Shown here in pieces: positions 38,403-48,181 of a stretch of 64,000 nucleotides of DNA. The stretch's first letter is position 1; the number at the start of each line of letters is the position of its first letter. Source of the stretch: Sphaerisporangium corydalis (GTDB lineage Bacteria; Actinomycetota; Actinomycetes; Streptosporangiales; Streptosporangiaceae). The translations under genes and the position numbers were made by a program. The notes beneath the pieces were generated by a model, which was given only the letters and a program-made list of their open reading frames with translations, had not been told where the DNA came from and searched no databases. The stretch lies in the NCBI RefSeq assembly GCF_025506355.1, contig NZ_JANZYP010000061.1, positions 1 to 64,000 on the forward strand, read 5' to 3'.

Positions 38403-40822
38403 GCGAGAAGCACACGGATCGGGCGGACATGACCGCGCGCCGGGATGACGTGGCGCGGGATGGCGGGAGGCGCAGGGAATTCCCGGAGAGCGCGGATGCG
38501 ATGCCCGGGAAGCGGCGGGGGGTTTCGCGGGGGGCGGACCTGGTGCTGGGGGCGCGGCTGGCGTTCGCCGGGGGGCGGGACGGGTGGACGCGTACGGTGC
38601 TCACGGCCGTCGGGGTGGGGATCGGGGTGGCGCTGCTGCTGCTCGCCGCCGCCGTACCCGGCGCGTTGCAGGCACGGCACGACAGAGGGGACGCCCGCGA
38701 CGACACCCGGTTCAGCGCGCCGCCGCTCCACGCGGGCCCCGGCACCGTACTGGTCGCACAGGTCGACACCTCCTTCCGCGGCACGCCGGTCCGGGGACGC
38801 CTCGTGCGCGCGGAGGGGCCGAAGGCGCCGGTCCCTCCGGGTGTCGCGGCGCTTCCCTTGCCCGGTGAGGTGGTCGTCTCCCCGGCGCTGAGGGACCTGC
38901 TCGGCTCCCCCGACGGCCGCCTGCTGGCCCCACGGCTGGGCGGCGCGCGCGTCAGCGGGACGATCGGGGACGCGGGCCTGGCCGGCCCGAACGAGCTCGC
39001 GTACTACCTCGGCAGCGGCACACTGCCCGCCGGCCGGGCGACCCGGATCGACGCGTTCGGCGGGGGCGGCTCCCCCAGCAGCGAGTACGGGCCCGTGCTC
39101 GACGTCCTCATCGTGATCATCTTCGTCGTGCTCCTGCTGCCCATCGCGATCTTCCTCGGCGCGGCCGTGCGGTTCGGCGGTGAGCGCCGCGACCGGCGGC
39201 TCGCGGCCCTGCGGCTGGTCGGCGCCGACCGGCGGATGACCCGGCGCATCGCCGCCGGGGAGGCGGCGGTGGGCGCGGTACTCGGGCTCGCCGTCGGCGG
39301 CGCGCTGTTCCTCGCCGGCCGCCGGCTGGTGCCGCTGGTGACCCTCTGGAACCTCAGCGTGTTCGCCGGCGACGTGCGCCCCGCCCTCCCGCTCGTCGTG
39401 GTGATCATGCTGGCGGTGCCGGCGCTCGCGGTCGTGGTGAGCCTGGCCACGTTGCGCGGCGTCGCGGTCGAGCCGCTGGGCGTGACCCGGCGGGCCGTGG
39501 CGCCCCGCCGCCGGCTCTGGTGGCGGCTGGTCCTGCCCGGCGCCGGCCTGGCCCTGCTCCTCCCGCTGCTCGGCGGGCTCCGCCAGGACGGCGCCGCGCG
39601 GATCGACTACCAGGTCGCCGCGGGTGCCGTCCTGCTGCTCGTGGGCGCGGTCACGCTGCTGCCGTGGCTGATCGAGCTGGTCGTCGGCCGGATCCACGGG
39701 GGCCCGGTCGGCTGGCAGCTCGCCATCCGCCGGTTGCAACTCGACAGCGCCACCTCGGCCCGCCTGGTCAACGGCATCGCCGTCGCGGTCGCGGGCACGA
39801 TCGGCCTGCAGATGCTGTTCGCGGGGGCGCAGGACCTGTCCACCTCGGCGACCGGGCACGACGTCTCCCGGGCGCAGGTGATGGTGCACGCGCGCCCGTC
39901 CTCCGGCGCGGCGCCGATGGCCGGCCTGCTGCGGACGACCCCGGGGGTGGCGGGCGCCGCCGGGACGCTCCAGGCGCAGGCGACCACGAAGTCCCCGTCC
40001 GCCGGGGAGCCGGTCTACACGGATCTGCGGATCGGCGACTGCGCCTCACTGGCCGAGTTCGGCACCCTCGGCAGGTGCGCCGACGGCGACGTGTTCCTCA
40101 CGCGCGCCGGGGACGGCGACGCGGCGGCGCGGGACGCCTTCCGTCCGGGCACGCGGGTGTCGGTCGGGGACGGCGGCCCTCGGTGGGCGCTGCCGCGCGG
40201 CACCCGGACGGTCGCGGCCCGCGAGGACGCCTCCGGCTCGATCGGGGACGCCATCCTGGTCACTCCGGGGGCGATCGACGCGGCCGGGCTGCCCGATCTC
40301 ACCTCTGTCACGTTCGTCCGGCTCGACCCCAAGGACACCGACGCGGTGGAGCGGGTGCGCAACACGGTGGCGCGGGCCGATCCGCTCGCGTCCGTCAGCA
40401 CCCTGAGCGCCACCGAGGAGGCGACCAGGTTCACCGGCATCCGGCGCGGCCTGTACGCGGGGATCGTGGTGACCCTGCTGCTGATCAGCGCGAGCATGCT
40501 GGTCGGGATCCTGGAGCAGCTCCGCGAGCAGCGCAGGCTGCTGGCGATGCTCGTCGCGGTCGGCACCCGCCGCGGTTCGCTGACCTGGTCGGTGATCTGG
40601 CAGACCGTCATCCCGGTGCTGATCGGCCTGGTGCTCGCCGTGGTCTTCGGGCTGGGCCTGGGGCTGGTGCTGCTGCGCGTGGTCTCGATGCCGTTGTCGG
40701 TCGACTGGACGGTGGTCGGCCTGTCGGCGGGGATCGGCGCGGCGGTGGTGCTGCTGGTCACCGGGCTGAGCCTGCCGGCCCTGTGGCGCCTGACCCGCCC
40801 GGACGGCCTGCGCGCCGAGTGA
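38399..40822 (+). CDS. FtsX/MacB-type ABC permease
   Basis: An 807-residue membrane protein with a cytoplasmic N-terminal 50 residues, one helix (about 63-83), an extracytoplasmic region (about 85-230), helices around 235-380, further helices at about 410-470, a second extracytoplasmic region (about 480-670) and a final FtsX core (about 680-800: YAGIVVTLLLISASMLVGIL and others). The duplicated layout is that of actinobacterial MacB-like exporters. The substrate is unknown; PadR linkage suggests antimicrobial or cell-envelope stress defence. Confidence 0.9.
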   Translation: MSEKHTDRADMTARRDDVARDGGRRREFPESADAMPGKRRGVSRGADLVLGARLAFAGGRDGWTRTVLTAVGVGIGVALLLLAAAVPGALQARHDRGDARDDTRFSAPPLHAGPGTVLVAQVDTSFRGTPVRGRLVRAEGPKAPVPPGVAALPLPGEVVVSPALRDLLGSPDGRLLAPRLGGARVSGTIGDAGLAGPNELAYYLGSGTLPAGRATRIDAFGGGGSPSSEYGPVLDVLIVIIFVVLLLPIAIFLGAAVRFGGERRDRRLAALRLVGADRRMTRRIAAGEAAVGAVLGLAVGGALFLAGRRLVPLVTLWNLSVFAGDVRPALPLVVVIMLAVPALAVVVSLATLRGVAVEPLGVTRRAVAPRRRLWWRLVLPGAGLALLLPLLGGLRQDGAARIDYQVAAGAVLLLVGAVTLLPWLIELVVGRIHGGPVGWQLAIRRLQLDSATSARLVNGIAVAVAGTIGLQMLFAGAQDLSTSATGHDVSRAQVMVHARPSSGAAPMAGLLRTTPGVAGAAGTLQAQATTKSPSAGEPVYTDLRIGDCASLAEFGTLGRCADGDVFLTRAGDGDAAARDAFRPGTRVSVGDGGPRWALPRGTRTVAAREDASGSIGDAILVTPGAIDAAGLPDLTSVTFVRLDPKDTDAVERVRNTVARADPLASVSTLSATEEATRFTGIRRGLYAGIVVTLLLISASMLVGILEQLREQRRLLAMLVAVGTRRGSLTWSVIWQTVIPVLIGLVLAVVFGLGLGLVLLRVVSMPLSVDWTVVGLSAGIGAAVVLLVTGLSLPALWRLTRPDGLRAE

Positions 40823-40880
40823 CACCGGACGCTGGGAGCGGCGCCGCCGGCCGGGCAGGAAGAACGGCGCCGTCAGGGCG

Positions 40881-41573
40881 TCATTCCATGCCCTTCTTGC
40901 CGGGGGTCCAGAAGGGCTTGGTGAGCACCAAGCGGCGGGGCCAGCCGCGCTCGCGTACCAGGTGCTCGCGGACGGCCTGGACGGTCCGCGCCTCCCCCGC
41001 CACGTACGCGGTGCCGGGCTCGTCCGGCAGTCTCAGGGCGCGCACCGCCTCGACGAGCGACGCCGAGGAGGCCGCAGGCGCGCCGTCGCGGTGGCGCCAG
41101 GTGAGGTCCAGGGGCAGCCGGTCCGCCGGGCCGTCCACCTCGACGACGCCGTACACCGGGGCCTCGCCGACCGCCCGGATCATCGGGCCGAAGGCCACGG
41201 CGGCGGTCTCCTCACCGGCGAAAAGGTGGTAGGAGGAGGGCCGGGTCACGAAGGAGCCCTCGGGCTTCCTGAAGGCCACCTCCTGGCCGGGCCGCACGTC
41301 GCGGGCCCAGCGGGCGCCCGGCCCGTCCCCGTGGTCGAGGACGCACAGACGCAGCACCGACCCGTCGTACTCCCAGATCGAGTACGTGCGGCGGGTCATC
41401 GGCCCGTCCACGGCGACGCGGACCTGCTGGCCGGGCGTCCAGGACAGCCCCGGCGCGGTGATCGCGATCATGCGTGTGCGCGGGGTGAGGTGCCCGACCT
41501 CCTCGACCACGCCGTGGACGAACAGGCGGTCGATCATGGTCCTGCCGATGGTGCGTGCCCGTGCGGTGGCCAT
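40881..41573 (-). CDS. siderophore-interacting protein-type FAD reductase
   Basis: A 230-residue ferredoxin-reductase-like flavoprotein of the SIP family. The FAD-binding motif is RRTYSIWEYDG, and the C-terminal NAD(P)-like half contains HLFAGEETAAVAFGPMIRA and AYVAGEARTVQAVREHL, ending KPFWTPGKKG. SIP proteins reduce ferric siderophores in the cytoplasm. The ATG follows GGGAGGG. The promoter region has TACAAT and the palindrome CGATATATCG. No siderophore genes adjoin. Confidence 0.85.
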   Translation of the reverse strand: MATARARTIGRTMIDRLFVHGVVEEVGHLTPRTRMIAITAPGLSWTPGQQVRVAVDGPMTRRTYSIWEYDGSVLRLCVLDHGDGPGARWARDVRPGQEVAFRKPEGSFVTRPSSYHLFAGEETAAVAFGPMIRAVGEAPVYGVVEVDGPADRLPLDLTWRHRDGAPAASSASLVEAVRALRLPDEPGTAYVAGEARTVQAVREHLVRERGWPRRLVLTKPFWTPGKKGME

Positions 41574-41589
41574 CCCACCCTCCCTTTCA

Positions 41590-41607
41590 CGATATATCGC
41601 GATTGTA
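41590..41607 (-). promoter_or_regulatory. promoter and palindrome of the SIP gene
   Basis: On the minus strand TACAAT (41602-41607) is a good -10, and the perfect palindrome CGATATATCG (41590-41599) lies at the expected transcription start. ATCGCGAT (41596-41603) overlaps it. The type resembles PadR-like or other small-repressor operators; no regulator gene adjoins. Confidence 0.55.
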
Positions 41608-41696
41608 GGGTGTTTCCCGGACGGAAAGGAAGCGGGTGATCCTCTCGGGGATCAGGGTGGGCGGGAGGCGGCGGGATCGGGAGCGCGCGGGCCGGG

Positions 41697-42326
41697 TCAG
41701 GGGGTGCGGTACAGGCGGGTGGCGTATTCGGGGCCGTAGTAGCGTTCGAGCTGCTCCAGGCTCTCCTCGGTCTCCTGGACGCTCTTCACGATCTGCGCGT
41801 GGGACGGCAGCGCCTCGGGGTTCCAGGTCTCCGGCTTCCACAGGGCCGACCGCAGGAACGACTTGCCGCAGTGGAAGAAGATCTGCTCGATCTCCACGAG
41901 CAGGGCCAGCACGGGCCGGTGGCCCTTGACGATCATCTGGTCGAAGAACGGCGCCTCGCGCACCAGCCGGGCCCTGCCGTTGATCCGCAGCGTCTCGGTG
42001 CGCCCGGGGACGACGTACACGAGCCCGACGTGCGGGTTCTCCAGGACGTTGCGGAAGCCGTCCACGCGGCGGTTGCCGGGCCGGTCGGGGATGGCGATCG
42101 TGACCTCGTCCACGACGTGGGTGAACCCGGGCGGGTCGCCCTTGGGCGAGACGTCGCACGAGCCGTCCGCGCCGGAGGTGGCGATGAGGCAGAACGGCGA
42201 GGACGCGAGCCACTCCCGGTCGCGGTCGTGCAGCACCACCCGCTCCTTGGACAGCGCCCTCGGCATCGGCGCGCCGAGCAGTTCACGCAGTTCGTCCTTG
42301 GAAGTGATCTCCACCAGGTCCGCCAT
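41697..42326 (-). CDS. pyridoxamine 5'-phosphate oxidase-family FMN protein
   Basis: A 209-residue split-barrel flavoprotein of the MSMEG_1061 type: FCLIATSGADGSCDVSPKGD, then VTIAIPDRPGNRRVDGFRN, LVYVVPGRTETLRINGRARL and EIEQIFFHCGKSFLRSALW. These proteins bind FMN or F420 and reduce small substrates; true PdxH motifs are absent. GGAGACC precedes the ATG at 42326. Single gene with no informative neighbours. Confidence 0.85.
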   Translation of the reverse strand: MADLVEITSKDELRELLGAPMPRALSKERVVLHDRDREWLASSPFCLIATSGADGSCDVSPKGDPPGFTHVVDEVTIAIPDRPGNRRVDGFRNVLENPHVGLVYVVPGRTETLRINGRARLVREAPFFDQMIVKGHRPVLALLVEIEQIFFHCGKSFLRSALWKPETWNPEALPSHAQIVKSVQETEESLEQLERYYGPEYATRLYRTP

Positions 42327-42459
42327 CTCCGGGTCTCCTCACCGTCACACGCCCACGTCCGCCGCCGTCCAGCGTAACCGGCGCCTTTCCGGCCCGCCCC
42401 CGCCGGTGCCATCCCAGGTGCCGGCCGCGATCGCCGGACCCGCCGCATAAGCTGACCTG

Positions 42460-43191
42460 GTGAGTGAGACATTCCATCGTCAGCGTCTGTCGTTCGGGGC
42501 GGCCGCGGACGCCTACGAGAAGGTCCGGCCGTCCTACCCGGTGCGGGCGCTGGAGTGGTCGCTGGGCGTCTCGCCCCTCAAGGTCGTCGACCTGGGCGCG
42601 GGGACCGGGCTGCTGACCCGCCTGCTGGCCGAGGCGGGTCATGAGGTGACGGCCGTCGAGCCCGATCCGCTGATGCGGGAGAAGCTGGCGGAGCGGCTGC
42701 CGGGACGCGTCGTCGTCGCGGGGTCGGCGGAGGAGATCCCCCTGGCCGCCGGCGAGGCGGACGCCGTCGTCGCCGGTCAGGCCTATCACTGGTTCGATCC
42801 CGAGCCCGCGCACGCCGAGATCGCCCGGGTGCTCAGGCCCGGTGGCGTGTTCGCGCCGCTGTGGAACCTCCGCGACGAGTCCGTCGCCTGGGTGGCCCGG
42901 CTCTCCCGGCTCGTCGACGAGTATCGGGACGGGTCCACGATGGGCGCCGTCCTGTCGGACACGGCGTTCGGCGACGCCTTCGGCCCGGTCGAACGCCGCG
43001 AGTTCCGGCACAGCCAGCCCCACACGGCGTCCTCGCTGCTCGCCCTCGTGCACTCCCGATCCTGGTACCTCACCGCGGAGCAGGACCGCCGCCGGGAGAT
43101 CGACGACGCCGTCCGGTCGATCACCGATGACCTCCCGCCGTCCTTCGACCTGCCGTACGTCGCCAGGGTCTACCGCGCGCGTCGCCGCTGA
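42460..43191 (+). CDS. class I SAM-dependent methyltransferase
   Basis: A 243-residue UbiE/methyltransferase-11 protein. The SAM-binding motif I is KVVDLGAGTGLLTRLLAEAG, then TAVEPDPLMREKL, and motif IV GEADAVVAGQAYHWFDPEPA. The substrate is unknown. It starts with GTG without a clear ribosome-binding site; TAAGCT (42448-42453) ends 6 nt upstream, so it is probably leaderless. Confidence 0.88.
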   Translation: MSETFHRQRLSFGAAADAYEKVRPSYPVRALEWSLGVSPLKVVDLGAGTGLLTRLLAEAGHEVTAVEPDPLMREKLAERLPGRVVVAGSAEEIPLAAGEADAVVAGQAYHWFDPEPAHAEIARVLRPGGVFAPLWNLRDESVAWVARLSRLVDEYRDGSTMGAVLSDTAFGDAFGPVERREFRHSQPHTASSLLALVHSRSWYLTAEQDRRREIDDAVRSITDDLPPSFDLPYVARVYRARRR

Positions 43192-43259
43192 GCGGGGGCC
43201 GGCGTCAGGCGAGAGGCCGGGTTAGGGGGGTACGGCCGCAGGCAGGCCGGGCGCCCGCC

Positions 43260-43514
43260 TCACTTGTAGCGGAAATAGACGAACAGGCGGCCGTGGTTCT
43301 TGGCGTCCTTGTCGATGCGGTGGTAAAGCGCCTTGATTTCCTTCTGGTCGAGGAAGCGCAGGACCTTCTTCTTGAGCTGGCCCGATCCCTTGCCGGGAAT
43401 GATCTCCACCTCGGTCGCCTTCTTCTGCAGCGCCTCCTGGATGATCCCGCGCAGCGCCTTGTCGATCTCGCCGCCCTTGTTGTAGATGTCGTGGAGATCC
43501 AATTTCAGCTTCAC
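43260..43514 (-). CDS. Smr-domain protein
   Basis: An 84-residue small MutS-related domain: KLDLHDIYNKGGEIDKALRG, then EVEIIPGKGSGQLKKKVLRF and RLFVYFRYK. Smr domains bind or nick branched nucleic acids; the Cys-free HGKGxG loop reads IPGKGSG here, with Pro in place of His. It is Lys-rich and lower in GC than its neighbours. TACAAT ends 7 nt before the GTG, which indicates leaderless translation. Confidence 0.85.
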   Translation of the reverse strand: MKLKLDLHDIYNKGGEIDKALRGIIQEALQKKATEVEIIPGKGSGQLKKKVLRFLDQKEIKALYHRIDKDAKNHGRLFVYFRYK

Positions 43515-43810
43515 GCCCGCGATTGTACGTCCCTGGAGTTTGGAACGTTCTCCTAACTGCGGCGATCACACCAATTAACCGGATCGGGTCTGTATTTGGT
43601 CACATATTGCCGCAGATCCAAGCATGGACCGATCTAGGCGGACCTGTAGTCCGCGCCTAGACTCCGTCTGTGTTTGGTCACCCCGACACGGGTGATCAGG
43701 CACGTGTCGCCCAACGGGGAGGGTGGGGTCCCTTCCCGTGCGCCTCGGCGGGTGACGCGGCTCCTCCATGCCCGCTGGGCGGCCGTCCACGTGGTTCTTC
43801 TGGAGGTGTC

Positions 43811-46800
43811 GTGCCAAGTAAGCCCCCGCCCACCCTCTTATCCCGAGCGCGCCGCATCGCGGCGGTCGGCGCGAGTCTCGCGGTCATCAGTGTGATGAGT
43901 CCCGCCGTCCCCGCGTCCGCGGCCCCCACTCCCTCCCCCGCGACCGGCTCGACCAGCAAGTGGAAGGCGACCCCCCTCACCGTCGCCGGCCGCGTCCAGG
44001 GGGCCAAGTCCCCGAGCGGCAAGCTGGCCAAGAGCGACGAGGCGCTTTTCAAGGCGACGACCGGCAAGCCCGTCAACGTGGTCGTCAAGCTCGACTACGA
44101 CTCGCTCGCGGCCTACAAGGGCGGGCTCACGGGGCTCCCGGGCACCAGCCCGCAGGTCACCGGCAAGAGCCTCGACGTCACCAGCGCGCCCGCCAAGCAG
44201 TACACCAAGCACATCGAGGGCATCGAGAACACCTTCCTCGGTGAGCTGGCCAAGCGGATCCCCGGCGCCAAGGCGGGCCAGAAGCTCCGCACGGTCTACG
44301 GCGGCATCGCCCTCAGCCTGCCCGCCGACAAGGCGGCGGAGCTGCTCAAGCTGCCGGGAGTGGCCGCCGTCCAGGAGGACAAGCTCCAGCAGCCGCTCAC
44401 CGACGCGAGCTCGGACTTCATCGGCGCCCCCACGATCTACAACCAGCTCGGCGGCAGCTCCTCCTCGGGCAAGGGCGTGATCTTCGGCAGCCTCGACTCG
44501 GGCGTCTGGCCCGAGCACCCCTCCTTCGCCGACCCGGGCAACCTGCCCGCTCCCCCGCCGACCACAGACGGCAGCCCCCGCGTGTGCAACTTCGGGGACA
44601 ACCCGCTGACGCCCGCGAGCGACACGTTCGTGTGCAACCGCAAGCTGGTGGGCGGCCAGCCGTTCCTCGCGACGTACAACGTCGTGTTCGGCGGCGAGGT
44701 CTACCCCGACAGCGCCCGTGACTCCAACGGGCACGGCACCCACACCGCGTCCACCTCCGCCGGCGGCCCGGTGGCCGACGCCAACCCGCTCGGCATCAGC
44801 CGGGGACCGATCCACGGCATCGCCCCGGCGGCCGCCGTGTCGGTGTACAAGGTCTGCGGCGCCGAGGGCTGCTTCCCCTCCGACTCCGCCGCCGCCGTCG
44901 CCCGCGCGATCATCGACGGCGTTCGCGTGATCAACTTCTCGATCTCGGGCGGCAGCGACCCCTACAGCGACCCGGTCGAGCTGGCCTTCCTCGACGCGTA
45001 CGCGGCGGGCGTGTTCGTGTCGGCGTCGGCGGGCAACTCCGGCCCCGGCGCCGCCACCACCGACCACCGCAGCCCGTGGGTGACGACCGTCGCCGCCTCC
45101 ACCCAGACCCGTACGTTCCGCTCGACCGTGACGCTGACCGGGACCGGCGGCGCCACCGCCACCGTCTCGGGCGCCTCGATCACGGCGGGCATCGCCTCGC
45201 CGCTGCCGGTGGTGTCGGCCGCCGCCCCGCCGTACTCCGACCCGCTGTGCGTGAACCCGGCCCCCCCTGGCCTGTTCGCCGGCAAGATCGTCGTCTGCCA
45301 GCGCGGCCCCAACCGCGTGCTGAAGGGCTTCGCCGTCAAGCAGGGCGGCGCGGCGGGCATGATCCTTTACAACGCGACGCCGCTCGACGTGATGACCGAC
45401 AACCACTGGCTCCCCACGGTCCACATCGATCAGCCCGACAGCACGACCCTGCTGAACTTCCTCACCGCCAACCCGGGCGCCAAGGCGAAGTTCACCCAGG
45501 GCACCAAGACGACCTGGCAGGGCGACGCCATGACCTCGTTCTCCTCGCGGGGACCGGGCGGCGACTTCCTCAAGCCGGACGTCACCGCGCCCGGCCTGCA
45601 CATCCTGGCGGGCCAGACCCCGACGCCCGAGTCCCCCCTGGAAGGCCCTCCGGGCAACCTCTACCAGGTGATCGCCGGCACGTCGATGTCCTCACCGCAC
45701 GTGGCCGGGGCCGGCGCGCTGCTGTTCGCGCTGCACCCGACCTGGTCGCCCGGCCAGGTCAAGTCGGCGCTGGAGACCACGGCCAAGACCTCGGTCACCA
45801 AGGAGGACCGGGTCACCCCGGCCGACCCGTTCGACTACGGCGGCGGCCGGATCGACCTCACCAAGGCGGGCGACCCGGGGCTCACCCTGGACGAGACCGC
45901 CGCGAACTACCTCGCCTCCGCGACCGACCCGCTGAACCGGATCGACCTCAACATCCCGTCGGTGAACGCGCCGACCATGCCGGGGATCATCACGGCCAAG
46001 CGCACCTTCACCAACGTCACCAGCAAGACGCTCACCTACACCGCCACCGGGACCGCGCCCAGCGGGGCCGGCATCGCGGTGCTGCCCCCGATCTTCAGCG
46101 TCAAGGCGGGCAAGAGCGTCAAGCTGACCATCGTGATCACCGCGCCGGAGCTGCCCGACGGTCAGTACTTCGGCCAGGTGAACCTGAAGCAGACCGGCGG
46201 CAGCCACAACCTGCACCTGCCCGTCGCGTTCTTCCGCCAGGAGGGCGCGGTGCCGGTCGACCAGACCTGCACGCCGAGCACGATCGTCAAGAACACCGGT
46301 GAGTCCACCTGCACGGTCTCGGTGGAGAACACGACCCTGAAGGACGCCGAGGTCACCGCGCTCACCACGCTCGACGGCAGGCTGCGGCTCAACAGCGTGA
46401 CCGGGGCCACCAAGATCGGCACCCAGATCGCGACGACCAAGACCACGCTGGCCGCGCGCCAGCCCGACAAGCCGGGCATCGCCCCGGGCACCGGCCCCGC
46501 GGGCTACCTGCCGCTGGACGCCTTCGGCATCACGCCGACCCCGATCGGCGACGAGGAGTCGGTCAACTTCACCGTCCCCGCCTTCACCTACGCCGGCAAG
46601 AGCTACACCCGGATCGGCATCGTCTCCGACGGCTACAGCGTCGTGGGCGGGACCAACGGGTCGGCCGACGTCAACTTCCAGCCGCAGACGCTGCCGGACG
46701 TGGACCCGCCCAACAACGTCCTGGCCGGTTACTGGACGGACCTGGACGGCACCGGGGCGCCGGGCATCTACGCCAGTACGCTCACCGATGGCGTGGACAC

Positions 46801-47176
46801 CTGGCTCGTCATCGAGTGGCGTGTGCACCTGTTCGGCGAGACCGGGCTGAAGGTGTTCCAGCAGTGGATCGGCGTCAACGGCGCCGAGGACATCACCTAC
46901 GCCTACGACCCGTCCAACCTGCCCGGTGACCCGGGGCCCTCGTTCGGGCTGACCGTGGGCGCGGAGAACGCCGACGGCACCGCCGGCGGCCAGATCTCCG
47001 GGCCGCCGACCCAGGACTACCGCGTGAGCAGCACCCCGGGCGCGCCCGGCGGCAAGCTCACCTACACCCTGAAACTCAAGGGGGTCAGCACGGGGACCGG
47101 CTCGGTCACCACGGCCACCTCGACCCCTGAGGTGAAGGGCATCACCATCGAGGTGGACAAGATCACCGTCCAGTGA
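43811..47176 (+). CDS. secreted subtilisin-like serine protease with PA domain
   Basis: A 1121-residue exported protease. It has a signal peptide (about 1-38, ending PASAA), an I9-type prodomain (about 85-195, ending LPGVAAVQEDKLQQPL), an S8 catalytic domain with Asp229 (SLDSGVWPEH), His308 (NGHGTHTAS) and Ser625 (GTSMSSPHVAG), a PA insert (about 460-590) and Fn3-like and jelly-roll C-terminal domains. The plan matches cucumisin/C5a peptidase-like secreted proteases. The GTG at 43811 follows GGAGG by about 5 nt. A strong hairpin terminates it at 47211-47239. Confidence 0.93.
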   Translation: MPSKPPPTLLSRARRIAAVGASLAVISVMSPAVPASAAPTPSPATGSTSKWKATPLTVAGRVQGAKSPSGKLAKSDEALFKATTGKPVNVVVKLDYDSLAAYKGGLTGLPGTSPQVTGKSLDVTSAPAKQYTKHIEGIENTFLGELAKRIPGAKAGQKLRTVYGGIALSLPADKAAELLKLPGVAAVQEDKLQQPLTDASSDFIGAPTIYNQLGGSSSSGKGVIFGSLDSGVWPEHPSFADPGNLPAPPPTTDGSPRVCNFGDNPLTPASDTFVCNRKLVGGQPFLATYNVVFGGEVYPDSARDSNGHGTHTASTSAGGPVADANPLGISRGPIHGIAPAAAVSVYKVCGAEGCFPSDSAAAVARAIIDGVRVINFSISGGSDPYSDPVELAFLDAYAAGVFVSASAGNSGPGAATTDHRSPWVTTVAASTQTRTFRSTVTLTGTGGATATVSGASITAGIASPLPVVSAAAPPYSDPLCVNPAPPGLFAGKIVVCQRGPNRVLKGFAVKQGGAAGMILYNATPLDVMTDNHWLPTVHIDQPDSTTLLNFLTANPGAKAKFTQGTKTTWQGDAMTSFSSRGPGGDFLKPDVTAPGLHILAGQTPTPESPLEGPPGNLYQVIAGTSMSSPHVAGAGALLFALHPTWSPGQVKSALETTAKTSVTKEDRVTPADPFDYGGGRIDLTKAGDPGLTLDETAANYLASATDPLNRIDLNIPSVNAPTMPGIITAKRTFTNVTSKTLTYTATGTAPSGAGIAVLPPIFSVKAGKSVKLTIVITAPELPDGQYFGQVNLKQTGGSHNLHLPVAFFRQEGAVPVDQTCTPSTIVKNTGESTCTVSVENTTLKDAEVTALTTLDGRLRLNSVTGATKIGTQIATTKTTLAARQPDKPGIAPGTGPAGYLPLDAFGITPTPIGDEESVNFTVPAFTYAGKSYTRIGIVSDGYSVVGGTNGSADVNFQPQTLPDVDPPNNVLAGYWTDLDGTGAPGIYASTLTDGVDTWLVIEWRVHLFGETGLKVFQQWIGVNGAEDITYAYDPSNLPGDPGPSFGLTVGAENADGTAGGQISGPPTQDYRVSSTPGAPGGKLTYTLKLKGVSTGTGSVTTATSTPEVKGITIEVDKITVQ

Positions 47177-47210
47177 TCCCGATCCGCCTCACGACCGTGA
47201 ACTGATCAAC

Positions 47211-47239
47211 GGGCCGTCCGGTACCCATCCGGACGGCCC
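47211..47239. terminator. bidirectional hairpin terminator
   Basis: GGGCCGTCCGG (47211-47221) and CCGGACGGCCC (47229-47239) form a perfect 11-bp stem with a 7-nt loop, between the convergent protease and kinase genes. Confidence 0.85.
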
Positions 47240-47244
47240 GCCGG

Positions 47245-47802
47245 CTACGCCGTGACCTGAAACCAGACCGTCCTGCCCATTTCCCCGTCGTGACGCGACC
47301 CCCACGCGGTCGCGATCATGTCGACCAGCCACAGGCCCCTGCCGCCGTCGCTGTCGGCCGCCGCGATGCCGGCGACCGGCGCGCTCGTGGCCGACCCGGC
47401 GTCGGCGACCTCCACGTGGACCGCGCGGGAGGCGCAGGCCACCCATATGGTCACCTGCCCGCCCGCCGCCCGCCCCGACGTCGAGTGCGCCACCGCGTTG
47501 GTCACCACTTCGCACAACAGGAGCTGGACGTCGTCGAGGGCAGCGCCCGCGACGTGCCCGGCTAACAACTCGCGCACCCAGGCCCGGGCCGCCGGTACGG
47601 AGGCGGCCTCCCCGGGGAACCGCCGGCGCCATTCGCCCGAGGGCGGCTCACCGTGCCGTGGCGCGTGCTCGTCCGATCTCGTCTGGCCGCCGCCCGAGAC
47701 GACCGCCCGCCGCAGGCTTTCGGGGTACGACGGGCCCCCACCCGGCACCACCATTCGGTACAGGCCTCCCGGCTGTGGAGGGCCGCCGCTTCGATCACGC
47801 AT
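47245..47802 (-). CDS. RsbW-like ATP-binding anti-sigma factor
   Basis: A 185-residue GHKL ATPase-type protein. After a 55-residue variable N-terminus come RRRFPGEAASVPAARAWVRE, the N box LCEVVTNAVAHS, G1 ADAGSA and G2 GGRGLWLVDMIATAWG. It is a second RsbW-like kinase in the window, without an adjacent sigma gene. GGGTAT with GTTC 15 bp upstream on the same strand (47959-47983) looks like a SigB-type promoter. The start may be further in (MVVPGG), because no good site precedes 47802. Confidence 0.8.
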   Translation of the reverse strand: MRDRSGGPPQPGGLYRMVVPGGGPSYPESLRRAVVSGGGQTRSDEHAPRHGEPPSGEWRRRFPGEAASVPAARAWVRELLAGHVAGAALDDVQLLLCEVVTNAVAHSTSGRAAGGQVTIWVACASRAVHVEVADAGSATSAPVAGIAAADSDGGRGLWLVDMIATAWGSRHDGEMGRTVWFQVTA

Positions 47803-48181
47803 TACTCGTCCCCGTCCGTGGAATTATGGACCAGCCACTTTCTTTTCGGCCTGCCAGAGAAACCAGGCACGTGCTGATATCGCCCCCGTGACCGAGTGCT
47901 CTTCGACCGGTCCGGCAACCCGGAAGATGACCGGTAAATGACAGGCACTGGTTTATCGATACCCGTGACCGGCATTACCGAACAAGGTAAAAAGCCCGTT
48001 TCAATTTTTTTCTCGCGGGACGCGATGGGCACCGGGCCTTCGCCCGGTTCATGATCCCGCGCGCGCTCCGGTGCCGGGACGTCCGCCCGCGGGAGCGGCG
48101 GACCTCTTTCCGACCACCATGACCCCCCGGCGGGCCGGTCCTCCACCCCTACCGGCCCCCGGTCCACGGCACGGGGGCCGT
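47803..48181. other. intergenic region with SigB-like promoter and hairpin
   Basis: No gene is supported. It is less GC-rich than average, has a T-run (48004-48011), a perfect hairpin ACCGGGC-CTTC-GCCCGGT (48031-48048) that probably ends the minus-strand unit before it, and the promoter candidate at 47959-47983. Confidence 0.45.
47959..47983 (-). promoter_or_regulatory. candidate SigB-type promoter
   Basis: On the minus strand GTTC (47980-47983), 15 bp, GGGTAT (47959-47964) fits the actinobacterial sigma-B/F consensus (G-x-x-T/C, 14-16 bp, GGGTAY). It is about 160 bp upstream of the RsbW-like gene. Confidence 0.5.
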
